Made by a program: the position numbers and the translations under genes
Notes under the pieces: generated by a model
Seen by the model: the letters and a program-made list of their open reading frames with translations, nothing else
Databases searched by the model: none
Told to the model about the DNA's origin: nothing
In this document: one piece after another, positions 1 to 12,556 of the stretch
Numbering within the stretch: the first letter of the stretch is position 1
How the letters are laid out: the number at the start of each line of letters is the position of its first letter
NCBI GenBank assembly: GCA_902805475.1
Contig: CADCSX010000023.1
Location: forward strand, 1,054,001 to 1,118,000
Length of the DNA stretch: 64,000 nucleotides
Source: Entonaema liquescens
Lineage: Eukaryota; Ascomycota; Sordariomycetes; Xylariales; Xylariaceae
Reading direction: 5' to 3'

Positions 1-1552
1 CCTCTAAGGTACACTAATACTAAAAGTACACTAATAATTACTAACAACGGTTCAAGAAGCACCAGATAATGGATCTCAACTCGGGCGGACCTCCAAAGAC
101 CGGATCCGGACATAAACTCGTCAAATCCACATGTTCTACATGCGTAGCGGCATGCTACATAAAATTCGCAGTGCATAGTACTTACAGTACTCGTCACATT
201 TGCTTGTGCATGATAGCCTTGACAAGTGCATAGGCGGATCATCCTTGCGGTTCTTACGATCCTTACGGTCCATACGGTTTGGTCTAAAGTCCATAAAAGG
301 CAAAGAGGAGATCTGCCTCGTTTGTTCCCGCGATTCTCGGCTACTACCAATCCGTATCTAATATCGAAAATATTCTCAATGCTCCTCCATGTACGACTTC
401 CGGGTTCATTAGCCAACACCTGACTTTCTCAAGGCATATTTCAAAATTCAAAATAAATTCGGCTAGTGTATCTCAATGGAGAGAGCCAGCTGTCCTCTCA
501 TAAATACCTCGCTTACAATACAGAGAGGAGAGACTCGGTGGATAAAAGAACGAACCTTTATTCGACATCATTTATCGCATGGATCTATCTGCCACACTAA
601 ATATTAACTCGGACCGCTACGGTATCTCCTTATGCCACAAGGCCCATTTTCACCTTTAAGGACAGGAAGCGGAGAGTTAGTTCAGTCACTAATGGGTCCT
701 GGCGCCCGGAATTTAATCTGCCTAGGTAGTTCCTAGCGAGCTTCGGAGCATAGTAAGTAAAAAATCATCTATTGCTAATCCGGACAGCAAGTGTACTTTT
801 TTTTTTCTCCTCTCACCCTTAAGTAACACGTCTTATTCAATGGCCTCGAACGTATGTTGGCTGCATTTTTATGAGTAAGAAAATCCGGTTTTGGCCCTGC
901 CTTAAAGGCTAGCTAGCCAGCTGAACGATTCTCCCTGCGGGTTGGCTTGAGGTCCTAATTTGTGGCCTTCCCCGCACCCAAACTACAGTCCTCTTTTTGC
1001 AAATGGCCAGGTCAAGGACAGACCTTACGTAGGGTAGGCAAGGAGTAAGCGAAGCGGGCGCATGTGCATGCAACGTGTGCATGGACGCTCGGTACCTTCA
1101 CCAAGCGCTCGCATTGATTCTGCTTTTGGGGGAAAACCCCCGGGAGCTTAGGTAGAGTCTACTGGCGGCCTTAACGGGATCTGTGTCCCAGGACTTCTTT
1201 GAGTGTTGTCGGACCCGACCGTTTCACGAACTTCTGAATCATTAAGACCGCACAGCTTGATAATCAGTTACAGAACTTCATGTTCTATTCTTAGTACCAA
1301 TATACCAAGCTCTTCTCCGCTTGGCTCATATATATGTCCGTTTTTGACAGCCAAAAGGGGGTAAAGCCCCGTCATAGAAATAGGTTTTCAGCACAGCTGC
1401 AGTGCGACTCTTAAACGCGAGGGCTGACTGCCAATATTACATATCTCGCCTGCTTATAAAAGATGACATGCAGCGTAAATGTGATATAGCCTTTAGCTCC
1501 CCATGCTCCCCATGCTCCCCATGAAACATAGCATCGGAACTCGTCTCAGATC
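1..1552. other. Intergenic, no gene recognised
   Basis: No ORF with coding character or recognisable domain is visible on either strand. The longest open stretch, at about 226-423, encodes 65 residues with no recognisable motif. There is a T-run near 798-808. The right part is the 3' flank of the minus-strand gene ending at 1553. Confidence 0.5.
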
Positions 1553-2652
1553 TTACAGCAATACCTTGGACGCCACAGTTAAGAGCCACGCGGCATCTCG
1601 CCAACCGCCTTCGTCTGACTTGGGAGGTGGAATTCGTTCCTCTGGGGCGTTCGAAACACTTTCGAAGTCTGCTGTGCTTGCGCTGCGAGGGAGATGGCTC
1701 CCTTCGGTCTCGCCATCCGACAGCTCGCCGTCGGCATTGTCTGATTCCTCGTCGTTCTCCTCGACGGAGAACAGAGACCAGACCCAGGAGCCGACCCCGT
1801 CGTTCTTGCTATAGACCAATTTCCGAACAGCCGCCTCGTCTGATTTGCTCGTATCCGTCTCGAAGGCCTCGAGCTTTTCGTCCAGGCTCACGAAATCCGG
1901 GCCCTGGATGTGATCCTCTGACGACACTTCGTGGCTGAAATACCCGTCGTGCGTGTGCCGCTCCACAGGCGTTCTTAGGCGGGCTTTGCTCGCAGCCCGG
2001 CTCTGGGAGCGGCTGCCGTAGCGACTGCTTGGTGAAATGATGTCGTCCTCTCCACTTGCTATGCTGCCCCGACGACTGCTCCGTCTACTCGCGAGTTCTC
2101 GCTCCTAGCTACTTCCCGTTCGTATGCCTCTTCCTCAACGTCGCGCATGCCAGTTAGACTAGTCGAGCTCGCTCTCTCTACGAGCCAGGCTTGTCCCTTG
2201 GACTCGCGCATCCTCGTGCTGATCAATGCCCCCGTGCGCAGAATCCAGTCATCGTCCCGTTCTTTGCCGCTAGACGGCCCGTGGGACCGGGGAAGAGGAG
2301 ACGACGTCCCCGGGCCAGAACGTCTTGCATTGGGCCCGACTAGGTGAGTCGTAGATTTACTCTTTGGCAGTTTCGCGCTCAGCGGATCGTGCACGGAGGA
2401 ACGGCGTCGGCTAGGAGAGTTGGCTCGAGTCCGGGACGGCGATTGGAGTAGCCGTGGTGTCGTAGGGGCGGATTTACCCTGTAGATAGGAGACATTGTAT
2501 TGGAACGGCGCGGCGCCGAAGTCGGGCAGGTCTTCGGGATCCGTCAGGGGTAACTTGGACGTAAGGGGCGCGAGGGACAGGTGTTGTAGGTTTGTAGATG
2601 ATCTGTTTTTGCGGCGCGCCTGGTTGGCATGCTGCTTGTACGCGGCGTCCAT
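1553..2652 (-). pseudogene. DUF3984-like fungal protein, apparently frameshifted
   Basis: Two minus-strand reading frames form one protein. The first runs from ATG at 2652 to a stop at 2059. It has a basic Ser/Arg-rich N-terminus (KNRSSTNLQHLSLAPLTSKL), then DDDWILRTGAL and GQAWLVERASSTSL. The second frame, open from about 2090 down to the stop at 1553, continues with a Ser/Arg-rich stretch (RSSRRGSIASGEDD), HTHDGYF and the C-terminus WRDAAWLLTVASKVLL. This order matches my recollection of the fungal DUF3984 family; its function is unknown. The frame changes near 2085-2105, where two 17-bp near-copies lie side by side, both encoding ERE-V/L-A. A possible 86-nt intron (GTAGAC to CTCCCAG) would also join the frames, but it would remove sequence that looks coding. 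I favour a frameshift, either mutation or assembly error. The start is chosen because the family-like N-terminus begins there. Confidence 0.6.
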
Positions 2653-3100
2653 GACTTATACAAAAGGGGATGGACTCAAGCACTACAACAAAGTTGGATA
2701 ATCTCAAAGTCGCGAGTAGGCAAAGACAATTTTCGGACAGAATACGATGGAAAGTTCAAATAAGGGTCCAATTGGATTATGTACAACTCGTAGATCGACG
2801 AAATGGAGTTGGTCCTACAAACTTTGATACCTTGTTGTGTAGATGAAATTGTTGGACGATCTGGGGAACGCCGCTTTAAGCAAGGCGTCTACCATTATTT
2901 ATTTCCTCCCTTACGCATAACACGGCATAAAATATTATAATATGCATAATTCATTTATCCAGGATCACGACGTGACATAGGTGTACCTAAGTATCTGCTT
3001 TTCGCCGACAACCTACCAATAACATCAGCACTGAATAACAACCTTTCTTATTAGGATATTGACTATTAACCAGAGCCTCCGCTTACATCGTGAATCCAGC
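2653..3100. other. Intergenic: promoter of the DUF3984-like gene
   Basis: This 448-bp gap lies between the start of the gene at 2652 and the stop of the minus-strand gene at 3101. It has an AT-rich centre around 2900-2960. No coding signal seen. Confidence 0.4.
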
Positions 3101-3591
3101 CTACGGGAGGCACCTATAACGCTCGAGCGCCCTCTGCAGCCCAGGGTTTTCTCCGTCGTCAGATGCGCCTTTCGACTCGGGATCCTCGCTATCATCCTCG
3201 AAGTCGCCTCTTTCCATCTTTCGTCTGCGCAGTATAAGCCATAGCCATGAAAGGAGGCAAATGCAAGTCGGGATAACAACTCCAATCGCTAATACGTAGA
3301 CGTCCCACACCGTGCCTTTGAAGATAGCGAGCAATTGGCCGAGGATAGATATGAGGCACGCGTAGACTAGGAACTCGGCTGGTGATCTTAAGTCCTCCTT
3401 CAGTATTCCAGGGTCATTTTGGCGAAAATCCGCATGCAGTTTGGTATCTGAAGACCGCTCTGAAGCTGGCGGCCCCGTTGCACCATGATATCTCGCCGTT
3501 GGACGACGTGTGTGTCGACAAGACCAACGACGGCGACGCATATAGAACATAATATGAGCCTTCCTACGCAGCGTACAATTACCTCCGCCAT
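3101..3591 (-). CDS. Small multi-span membrane protein, probable frame break
   Basis: I do not recognise a named family. The frame open from 3550 to 3101 encodes SERSSDTKLHADFRQNDPG, then two hydrophobic segments (FLVYACLISILGQLLAIF and VYVLAIGVVIPTCICLLSWL). A stop-transfer RRRK and an acidic/serine tail follow. A second frame starting at ATG 3591 supplies a better N-terminus: MAEVIVRCVGRLILCSICVA, a clear membrane or signal segment ending VGLVDTHVVQRRD. It shifts into the downstream frame near 3485-3510. No convincing GT-AG pair joins the two, so a one-base frame break is likely. Joined, the protein would have about 163 residues and three membrane segments. The alternative is an intact 149-aa protein starting at 3550, but its first 30 residues look like out-of-frame translation. 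Confidence 0.45.
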
Positions 3592-6443
3592 GGCTAGGTA
3601 GTTGTTGATTCGGTAGATAGAATATACGATAAGTTTGTAGACAAGTCGAACATATAATGGCTTGTCGGTAAAGACTCAGGGTGGAACGATGGAGGATAGA
3701 GAATATTAAAGGTTTTGTTGTAGGGCATTATAAATATATGGATTGTTAGAGATCAGGTACCCAACAAATGAACACAGCCCTTTGGTGAAACTTTAACCCT
3801 CTAATGCCACACTATGCTCCATCCACAACTTACGCACAACCTAGTGTTAAGCGGCTCAAGCTCCGTCTATAGGTAGGTACGTATAGGCACTACCATGGGT
3901 ATCATGTAGGTAGACTAAATAACTAGGACTGCATTAATCCAGGCCCTGCGTTTTGGCTATGCGATGTGTTCTCTATCTAGCTACTTAGTTGATACAAGCC
4001 ACCAATCCCTTTGTGCAATTACCTACTTTATTGATTTATCTCAGCCTACACTAACCCCCCTTAGCATGACATGTGTACAATTGTTTCTCTTTTTCATTAT
4101 ATTTGTATATTTACCCTAGGGTCCTCTCCCTTCTTCTCCAGTTCTAGATGATGGGACAAGGTGTACCTCGTTCTTCGAAATCTCGATACCATTGGTCTCG
4201 CCATAGCCTGACCTGTATGCGGGAGCTCCCTATCGTTTAAGTGTTAGAAGCATAGGGGAAGCTTGTTAGCCGAGATCATTAGAATAAAGGTGTAAAGGGG
4301 CATACCTCTTTGGTTCGTTAGAGTTCTGGATAATGGCGTACTGTGATAATTTGGAGAGATAGGCCACCAGTGGACTGGAAATAGTGTAATACCAGCCACT
4401 CAACTATGGGATGAGGTCGCGACACGTTTCGTTGATACGAAGTGTCTACAGTCAACCATCAGAGCCCGTTCCATTTCAGGAGGAATCATCAGAAAGATGA
4501 AAAGGTTCCAAAAATTAGGCACCAGCACCCCAAGTGTAAACACTGTCAATCAAATGATTGTGGGCTTCACCACGTCCAACCAACTGTTAAAAAGCAGATT
4601 GATGAGCATGGCCAGAAGGCCTCCTATGTACCTAGGTATGCACCCATTGGTCTGCATAGCCGAAACCATCGACGGCATGGGGCAAGAGATGCCTTGTAAC
4701 AAGGTATCCAGAGGCTACTGAAAACATATCCGCGAGGAGTATGCGCAAAACCCAGTTAATTATATCTATAAAATCCATCGCTAACGTTCGCTATCCAAAT
4801 GGGCAACTTATAACGATGTATGGAGAAAAAAGGAAAAGAAAAACGAAGGAAGAGAATATTCGATGCTGAAGACAAGCGAGATTTAGACAGTAGTCCTCTA
4901 ATTCTACCTCGAGAAAGAGCAAAGATATCTTGTGATCCATGCTATTGTAGTAGAAGCAGTTACATTTGCTTCATCCTCTAAATAAAGAAAGAGCAAAGAC
5001 ATATCACCTCCTGTTTTATAATAGCAGAGAAGGAGCAGAGCCAGATAATGACATATGATTATTCAAAATCGAAGCAAAATCCAAGCAAAATCCAAGCCCA
5101 CGGCAGGTATCAACGTATTCGAATAGGGGTTGATTTCCTATTTTAAAAGTTCTGTGGTCAGCTTTTACTATTATAGCAGATATTAAGATAGTCTAAAGTC
5201 AATTTAAGTTTGACATAACATGGAAGTAGATCGCCTCTTAGAATAACTTTTGGGCGGTATTTATTATATGATGTAATAGCAGGATATCATTAAGAAGGAG
5301 GGTTATACATATGGGCAGTGTTATCCTCAAAGTACTTAGATAGTAGAAGTATAGGTACCTAGGTAGATAGATAAATCTTAATTAGACGGACATAGACACT
5401 TATATAGTTGTGAAGATGTAAATAAGAAGCGAGGGCATGGAATATGAATTCAATCAAAGCAAAACTATTATCTTAGAATCAAGACTTACAACTATTAGAA
5501 AAGACGCGAAGGGTTGAAAAGTCTCACACTCTAAGCTCCAGCTTGTATTTACCTATGCTGTATTAAGCATGTGTATGAAGTTGTATAACTAATCTTAAGA
5601 TGTACTTACCAAGGTATTGATAAATACCTGCTTACCGGCTACATACATTTACTTACATGCATGTAGTTACTGTATGAGTATATAAGTATAAGTATCAAAG
5701 TTGCCGGTATGGCAGATAAGGTAGGTAGCTTATGCTGTCAATATATAAGGGATATCATACGTTAATAAGTATAGTTATAGGTATAGCTTATACTGTAATT
5801 ATACCTATTAACTGGAAATTTTCATAAACTAGGTAGGTAGACAGTACTAGTAGGTAAAGAAATGCCGACAAAGCATATGTAAGTAGGTAGTTTATAACAT
5901 AGGTAGGTATATCATGTAACTATCAGAAATCTTAAGTATGTACCTAAGGTACGTGTGTTATGCACAAAAAACATGTAATGAAGCTAAGCACTTAATGGAA
6001 AGAATAGCGGCAAATAAAAGCAGCAACAGCATTAGACCGAATTCGTTGCGAAAAGGGTGTCCTCGCAGCCTCGGTAAGCAGAAGCTTGAAGCTTTGGCCA
6101 CTCTCAGGCCAGCATTGACGACATTACATTATCCCATTGCTTTCCGAGGTCCGCCGATGCTCCACCGAGGCTTTCAAGGTTCCAGGGCTGGGAGGTGAAA
6201 TTACGCACAGACCAAACTTTAATCAGATTCGAGATCTTAGCTGCTTAGATACATCGAGAAGTACACAGTATTGGATAGTATCTTCAAAGTTTGATCGCAC
6301 GGACTTATAGTCATCATTACAAGCAAAAGTCTATATCGCACTTTCGTCGTTAAGCGAACAGCATAAGTGATTAATAATAAGTATACATATCTTAGTAGCT
6401 TAACAGTTTATGGTCTTCCATTGCGAGACCAAGCGTTACCAAG
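3592..6443. other. Gene-free 2.85 kb with dispersed TAGGTAGG motifs
   Basis: No coding region recognised on either strand; ORFs here are all under 90 codons and lack motifs. Variants of TAGGTAGGTA / TACCTAGGTA recur at about 3870-3880, 5352-5370, 5715-5730, 5829-5858, 5883-5890 and 5900-5910. The right end is the promoter of ELP1. Confidence 0.5.
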
Positions 6444-9400
6444 ATGCGCAACATTCGTAACGTTCGATATAACGCTTGGAAACCATCGACCGATTCAAAC
6501 GAAGAGGTTATCACTTCAGCATGTTGGGACCCAGCCAAAGATGAGGTCTTATGCACTTTCGGCCCGAGTGAGAAAGATGCACGTATACGCCTAGTAAGAA
6601 TCCTCGAACACGTGAGGGCTTCATCTATAGACATGTGAGTTTGCACCACTTACGGGGACATCCGACAGTTCAAGTGCTCACCATTCATGAATATAGCGAA
6701 TGTCAAGATATTGCATCATGGGATGCGCCAAGTCCAAATCCAGATTTGGCTGTTGACAGGATCATAAACTCACATCACTTCAGTGATACCTTGACAACAT
6801 GTCTGGTTCTTGAAGGGGGCGACATAGTTGTCGTCCAAGAATCAGAGGGTTCGAACCCCCAAGACGGAGTTCATATCGAGATCGAGGGATCCGTAGATGA
6901 GGGTATCGCAGCTGCGAGCTGGTCTCCGGACGAAGAGCTATTAGCTATCACTACTAAGGCAAACACAGTGATCTTCATGAGTCGAAGTTTCGATTGCATA
7001 GCAGATATGACTATGAGTGCCGATGACCTTAAGACATCCAAGCACGTTTCTGTTGGCTGGGGCAAAAAGGAAACACAGTTTCAAGGTAGAGGTGCCAAAG
7101 CCCTACGAGACCCTACAATACCAGAAAAGGTAGATCAAGGTATACTCAGCCCCAATGATGACGAAAGTGCGACCATTAGCTGGAGAGGCGACGGTGCATA
7201 TGTCGCAGTCAACTCGATTGAGACGGGCACCCGCCGAGTCATTCGGGTGTACTCGCGAGACGGTGTTCTTGACAGCGTAAGTGAGCCCGTCGACGGCATG
7301 GAATGCGCTTTAAGTTGGAGGCCAGCTGGAAATTTGATCGCATCCACGCAACGCTTCGAGGACCGTGTGGATGTTATATTCTTTGAGAGAAATGGCCTTA
7401 GACATGGCCAATTCTCCCTGAGAGCCCCTGAAGGCAGGTCACTCTCCAATGACCGGATACGGCTCGAGTGGAACTCGGACTCTACAGTTCTCGCAGCTAT
7501 GCTTGACGACCGAATTCAACTTTGGACCATGGGAAATTACCACTGGTATCTGAAGCAAGAAATTCTCACACAGAAGCGCCCGCTTTCACTTGCATGGCAT
7601 CCTGAAAAATCACTGCGCTTCGCGTCAGCTGTCTCAGGTAAGTTAAAACCCCTATAGGCATATGTCAATACTAACGTCATTAAAGATAAACTGCTTCTCG
7701 CCGAGTATATTTTCGAAGTGACCAAAGGGTCGCTGACACCACCGTATGGTTATGGTGCCGTTGCTGTTGTCGATGGAAAAACGCTTAAGCTTACCCCCTT
7801 TCGGACAGCCAATGTTCCTCCTCCAATGGCACTCTTTGAACTACAGGCATCATCGCCGATCATCGACGTGGCATTCTCCCCGGCGAATACGTTCATGGCT
7901 GTACTCCATCAACTCGGTGTAGATGTATACGAATGGCGAGTAAAGGGGCAGCGTTCCCTACCCCCATCTCCGGTGGGTAGTGTGACTTTTACGAAAGATA
8001 ATTCGGACAATGACTGTTTGCCTTTGCAATTAGCTGTTACAGAGAATAGCGTCGTCCATTGCCTGGGGTTTGAAAAGGGTCCCGTGATCCAGTCGCATCC
8101 CTTTGATCGAACTACTGGTGAATTCTCATCCAACTCGAGCATCTATGCTGGCTCAATGTTCGGTTTTGTGCGCCTTACCCAGGCAGGGTCGACAGAGGTG
8201 CTCGTTCAAGATTGCCTAGGTAGATTCCATGGTGTTGTCAATCAGCAGGACGAATTATACTCCGTCCGCCTTCCGGCTCAACTTCCATGGAGTGAAGTTA
8301 TTGACCTCGCCGGCAACGTTATCGCCGTCGGATTATCGCGGAATGGACATCTATACGCAAATTCTCGACTACTAATGAAGAATTGTACCTCTTTTCTCGT
8401 TACTCCAGCTCATCTGATTGCCACAACCACTAGCCATCTTGTCAAGTTTATCCATCTGGGTGATGTAGAGAGTAAGTTTCAAAGACATCGAGTTTGTTCC
8501 TAGCTAACCCTACCTTATAGGTTTGGAGGTACCACCAGATGACCCTGAAAAGGATGAGAGGTGTCGAAGCATCGAAAGAGGTGCAAGGCTTGTGACGGCA
8601 ATGCCCACTAATATGAGCCTGGTCCTCCAAATGCCACGCGGAAACTTAGAAACGATCTACCCCCGAGCCATGGTTGTAGCAGGAATCAGGCAATTAATAG
8701 ACGCCAAGGATTATGGAAAAGCATACTCGTACTGCCGGACTCAACGCGTGGACATGAACATCCTTTATGATCACAGACCTCAGCAGTTCCTTGATAACGT
8801 TGGATTATTCCTCGACCAACTTGGGGACGTCTCATATATCGATCTCTTCCTCTCTTCTCTACGGTAAGCGGGCTACCATACCACATTAAACCCCATATCT
8901 GACATGAAGCAGAGATGAAGATGTCACGCAGACCATATATAGAGATACAAAGGGTGTGAGGAATCAAGAGCTACCAGAAATTACCCCCAGCGAGGTCCCT
9001 ACTGGAAACAGTCCAGGCAATTCAAAAGTCAACACCATCTGCGACGCGGTGTTGTCCCATCTCCAGTCCCGCAAGACCAAGGACCATGACACCCTACAGA
9101 ACATTATCACGGCCAATGTTTGTAAGGTTCCACCAGCGTATGAGGATGGATTGCTGGTCGTCGCCACTCTACTGCAAGAAGATGAACAGCTTGCTGAAAA
9201 AGCTGTTGAGCATATCTGCTTTCTCGCGGACGTTAATACCCTATACGATGAGGCTCTGGGCCTCTACAATCTAGACTTGGCGCTACTAGTTGCACAACAG
9301 TCTCAAAGAGACCCCCGAGAGTACCTCCCATTCCATCAAAACTTACACCAATTATCTGACACGAGGCGGAAGTTTGCCATCGACGACCATCTTGGACGCC

Positions 9401-10617
9401 ACGAGAAAGCTTTGGCTCATCTTCAAGCTATCCAGGCACATAAGGAAGCTCAAGACTATACAGTTAAGCATGCACTCTATGCTACGGCCTTGAAGCTCTA
9501 CCGGTACGACCAGTCTAACATTACCATTCTCACTGGTCTCTATGCAACGTATCTTGAGTCGAAGTCTCGCTTCCGAGAAGCAGGTCTTACATATGAATCT
9601 CTTCACGATTATACAGGAGCTACCAGATGTTACCGTGCTGCGGGCGCTTCCTGTTGGCGTGAATGCCTCTTCACGGCACAACAACAAACGCCTCCCCTGA
9701 GTTCAGATGCCCTTTCTGACCTCGCCGCAACACTCGCGGAAGCCCTCTACGAAGCCAAGGACTACGCGTCCGCGGCCGCAATCCACCTTGACCACCTTAA
9801 CTCTCTCGAAAATGCGATATCCTGTTTCTGCAAAGGGTATCTGTTTGCCGACGCTATGCGCCTGGTAGCACAACGTGGACGCCCCGAACTACTGGCGAGC
9901 GCCGTCGACCCCGGTCTCGCTGATTCGCTAGGTAGCAGTACCGAGTTCTTCGCAGACTGCAAGGCGCAGCTCCGCGCACAGGTCCCTCGTATCATGGAAC
10001 TCCGCCGCAAAGCAGCCGAGGACCCGCTAGGCTTCTACGAGGGCGAGCGCACGGGCGCGGGCGACATCCCCGACGACGTGTCGGTGGCTGCTAGCTCGCG
10101 CATCAGCACGAGCGCTAGCTTGTTCACGCGGTACACGGGCAAGGGGGCGGGAAGCGTGGGCACGGCCGGGACGGGCGTCAGTCGCGCTACGAGCAAGAAC
10201 CGCCGTCGCGAGGAGAAGAAGCGCGCTCGCGGCCGCAAGGGCACCGTGTACGAGGAGGAGTACCTCGTCAACAGCGTCCGCCGACTGGTCGAGCGCGTCG
10301 AGAGTGCGAAGCCGGACGCCGAGCGTCTCGTGTTCGCGCTAGTGCGCCGTGGCATGCACGAGCGTGCTCGGGCTCTCGAGGCGCTGGCTGCGGAGGTGGC
10401 CGAGGCGTGTAGGATCGCTGTAAAGGAGGTGTTTGCGGGTGCAGGTGCTGGTGCTGGAAATAAGCAGGCTAGTGAAGAGGGCAGAGGAGACGAGGATGAG
10501 GAGTGGAGGCCTATGGGTGCGGATGCGGTTCTGTACGAGAATCTCGAGGCTAAGTGGAAGAAGCAGGAACCACCTGTCATCACGACCTTTGAGAGGTTGT
10601 CGTTACTGGGTTCGTAG
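6444..10617 (+). CDS. elp1: Elongator complex protein 1 (Elp1/IKI3)
   Basis: Scaffold subunit of the six-subunit Elongator complex, which installs the cm5-type modification on wobble U34 of tRNAs. Five exons are supported by splice sites and frame: 6444-6634, 6697-7637, 7686-8471, 8521-8863 and 8913-10617, giving 1321 residues (yeast Elp1 is 1349). Introns are 48-62 nt with donors GTGAGT/GTAAGT/GTAAGC. The N-terminal half holds WD40-like beta-propeller repeats, with family-typical HVSVGWGKKETQFQG and KALRDPTIPEKVDQG. The C-terminal half is helical/TPR-like and ends in the conserved basic tRNA-binding/NLS region (RRREEKKRARGRKGTVYEEE, about residues 1183-1202), followed by EYLVNSVRRLV. The ATG at 6444 gives MRNIRNVRYNAW, a typical Elp1 start. 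The gene converges on uL24m with a gap of about 200 bp. Confidence 0.95.
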
Positions 10618-10821
10618 TTAGGCAATGGAGGAAAATAGGGTATAGATAAAAGTACTACGTGATAGGGAACCGCTCAATCAATCATATAGGGGATTTACGT
10701 CCGGAATGGAATAAGAGAGTGGCTTGAATGCTCCCGCATGCTCTTGGATGCAATATGTACATTTATGTTACAGGTCTAAGTAGCGTTATATTCTACAACC
10801 AAATTTTTTTACTTTTTACTT

Positions 10822-12146
10822 TCATGCTGACGGCGGCGGGGGCTGCGTCTCTTCAGCCGTCGCTGTTTCCGTTTCTGTGTCTGCGGGAGGTGGGTTTTCC
10901 GCAGTCTCCCCCGAGGCCGGATTACTGCTACTGCTACTATTCTTATTGCTGGCAGCTTGGCTGGCAGCTTCCAGCAAGGCGTGACCGTTCCGGGTCCTCT
11001 CCAAGTTCTTGGCCATGACCTCGCCGATCTTCTCGAGCATCTCCTGGGTGAGGCGGGGCTTGCCCTTCTTCTTCTTGCCCTCGCGCTGGGCGCGGTGGAA
11101 CTCCTGCAGCGGGGTGCGCATGGAGTCCATGAGGTTGCGGCGGTCGACAACGGCTTTCTCCTCGGCCTCGAGGCGCGCGACGTACTCGGGGTCGTGGCGG
11201 GTGCGGAAGCGGCTGTACTTGCCGCGGAGCTCGTCGATAAGGGACTCGGGCATGGGGGGACGGAGGAGCGTCGGCACGAAGGTCTTGTCCTCCACGTTGA
11301 TGCGCAGCGTGTCGCAGCTGTAGTCCTTGATCTCCTTCTCTTCCTTCTTGGGCCACGGGATCGCGATGTTCAACCCCGGCACCACGCGCGACCACCGCCG
11401 CTTGCCGGACACTCGGTCGTGCAGGAACCCGCTGTGCACTAGCTGGTTGATGATGACGTCCCGGGTTACGCCCGTCGCGGGGTCTTTGATCGGGTGGACG
11501 AGGCGGATGGCGGAGATGGGAATCGGTATCTCGATGTTGAATATGGGGGGCGTGGAGTCGTCTAGGCGCAGTTCGGCTTGAAGTCGGACGTTGCTCTGCG
11601 GTGATTCAATGTTGCATTAGCCAGCTATCTAGACTCTCTCTCTCTCTCTCCCAGTGAACTGTCACAATGCGTATAATAGAACTGAACTAACTGCCTTACC
11701 TTGTTTAACTCCTCAACAACAACCTCAGCCTTGTCGTAGTCGATGCTCTTTATCTTGCCGATGCGGCCCTTGTCCGGGCCGTCGATCAGTACGACCCTGT
11801 CGTTTTCGGCGATGTTCAGGTAGTAGGCGCCGCCGGCCCACTGGCAGCGGCGGTTGCGCATGGCGAGGGAGAGCTTGCCGTAGGCGGCATAGCGAGCCTC
11901 GTGGATGGCGCCCTTGGCACCAGCCCAGTCGCCGACGTCCCTTCTCGGGGCGAGGGGTCCCAATTCCCACTCATCTTTGACGGCCTTCTTCGCGTCGCTG
12001 AATTCCTCCCGGATCATGGACAGTTGCTGCTGCTGCTCTTGGAATTCTTCCTTCTTCTGCTTCTTATACCACTTGAGGTCCTTGATCTTGGTCCGCTTGG
12101 CTACCACCCGCTCGGCGGTAGCCACTCGGCGGAGGATCTTCTGCAT
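10822..12146 (-). CDS. mrpl40: Mitochondrial large-subunit ribosomal protein uL24m (KOW)
   Basis: Component of the mitochondrial 54S ribosomal subunit, homologous to bacterial L24 and yeast Mrpl40. Two exons: 12146-11700 (149 codons) and 11595-10822, with a 104-nt intron (GTAAGG donor, CACCGCAG acceptor). The product is 406 residues. The N-terminus (MQKILRRVATAERVVAKRTK) is basic, as expected of a mitochondrial import signal. The KOW motif lies at about residues 97-149 (NDRVVLIDGPDKGRIGKIKS) and spans the exon junction. The second exon holds the fungal uL24m extension (RLDDSTPPIFNIEIPIPISA and FLHDRVSGKRRWSRVVPGLN). The C-terminus is Ser/Thr/Pro/Glu-rich. It is longer than yeast Mrpl40 (297 aa), mainly through this tail. 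A 161-codon plus-strand ORF overlapping exon 2 is a GC-rich antisense shadow. Confidence 0.92.
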
Positions 12147-12506
12147 TTTTGGAGCAGGGGGAGGGAAGACCTTCCGTTCGGACGGGTGTGAAGGTTCGCG
12201 GGAGAGAGGATTGGTTGGGTGGGTTTATTTCTTACGGCTTCATCATGTGCGTAGGTTCGAAGCTGGCTCTTCTCCAGGACCACCAGAAATTTTGGAATGC
12301 ATTTAATTGGTCCAATTGGAGTAGAGCCTTAGTGCCCCGTTGAAGGAACTAAAGGTGGGGTGACCTACGGTAATTGATAGCAAAACGGAATATCGAGACT
12401 CCGATTATAAAGTATCGTTGTATTGTATCTAATCTAGGTAGTTAGGTACTCCCGTTAAGTATACCTTATACCTATCCCCTTGGATGCCAAGACCCACAAG
12501 ACCCGT

Positions 12507-12556
12507 GGTCGTGACCATGTCGTGACCTTGTCGTGACCTTGTCGTGACCTTGTCGT
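12507..12556. repeat. 11-bp tandem repeat, about four copies
   Basis: The unit TGTCGTGACCT is exact at 12518-12528, 12529-12539 and 12540-12550. It has a degenerate copy on the left (12507-12517) and a partial copy on the right. It lies about 360 bp upstream of the uL24m start. Confidence 0.9.

Noticed and set aside
6846..6860. GGTTCGAACCCCC, like a tRNA B box
   Set aside because: It lies inside ELP1 exon 2 in frame, with no A box or acceptor stem around it.
10957..11442. 161-codon plus-strand ORF
   Set aside because: Leu/Gly/Ala/Val-rich antisense shadow of the GC-rich second exon of uL24m; no intron or domain of its own.
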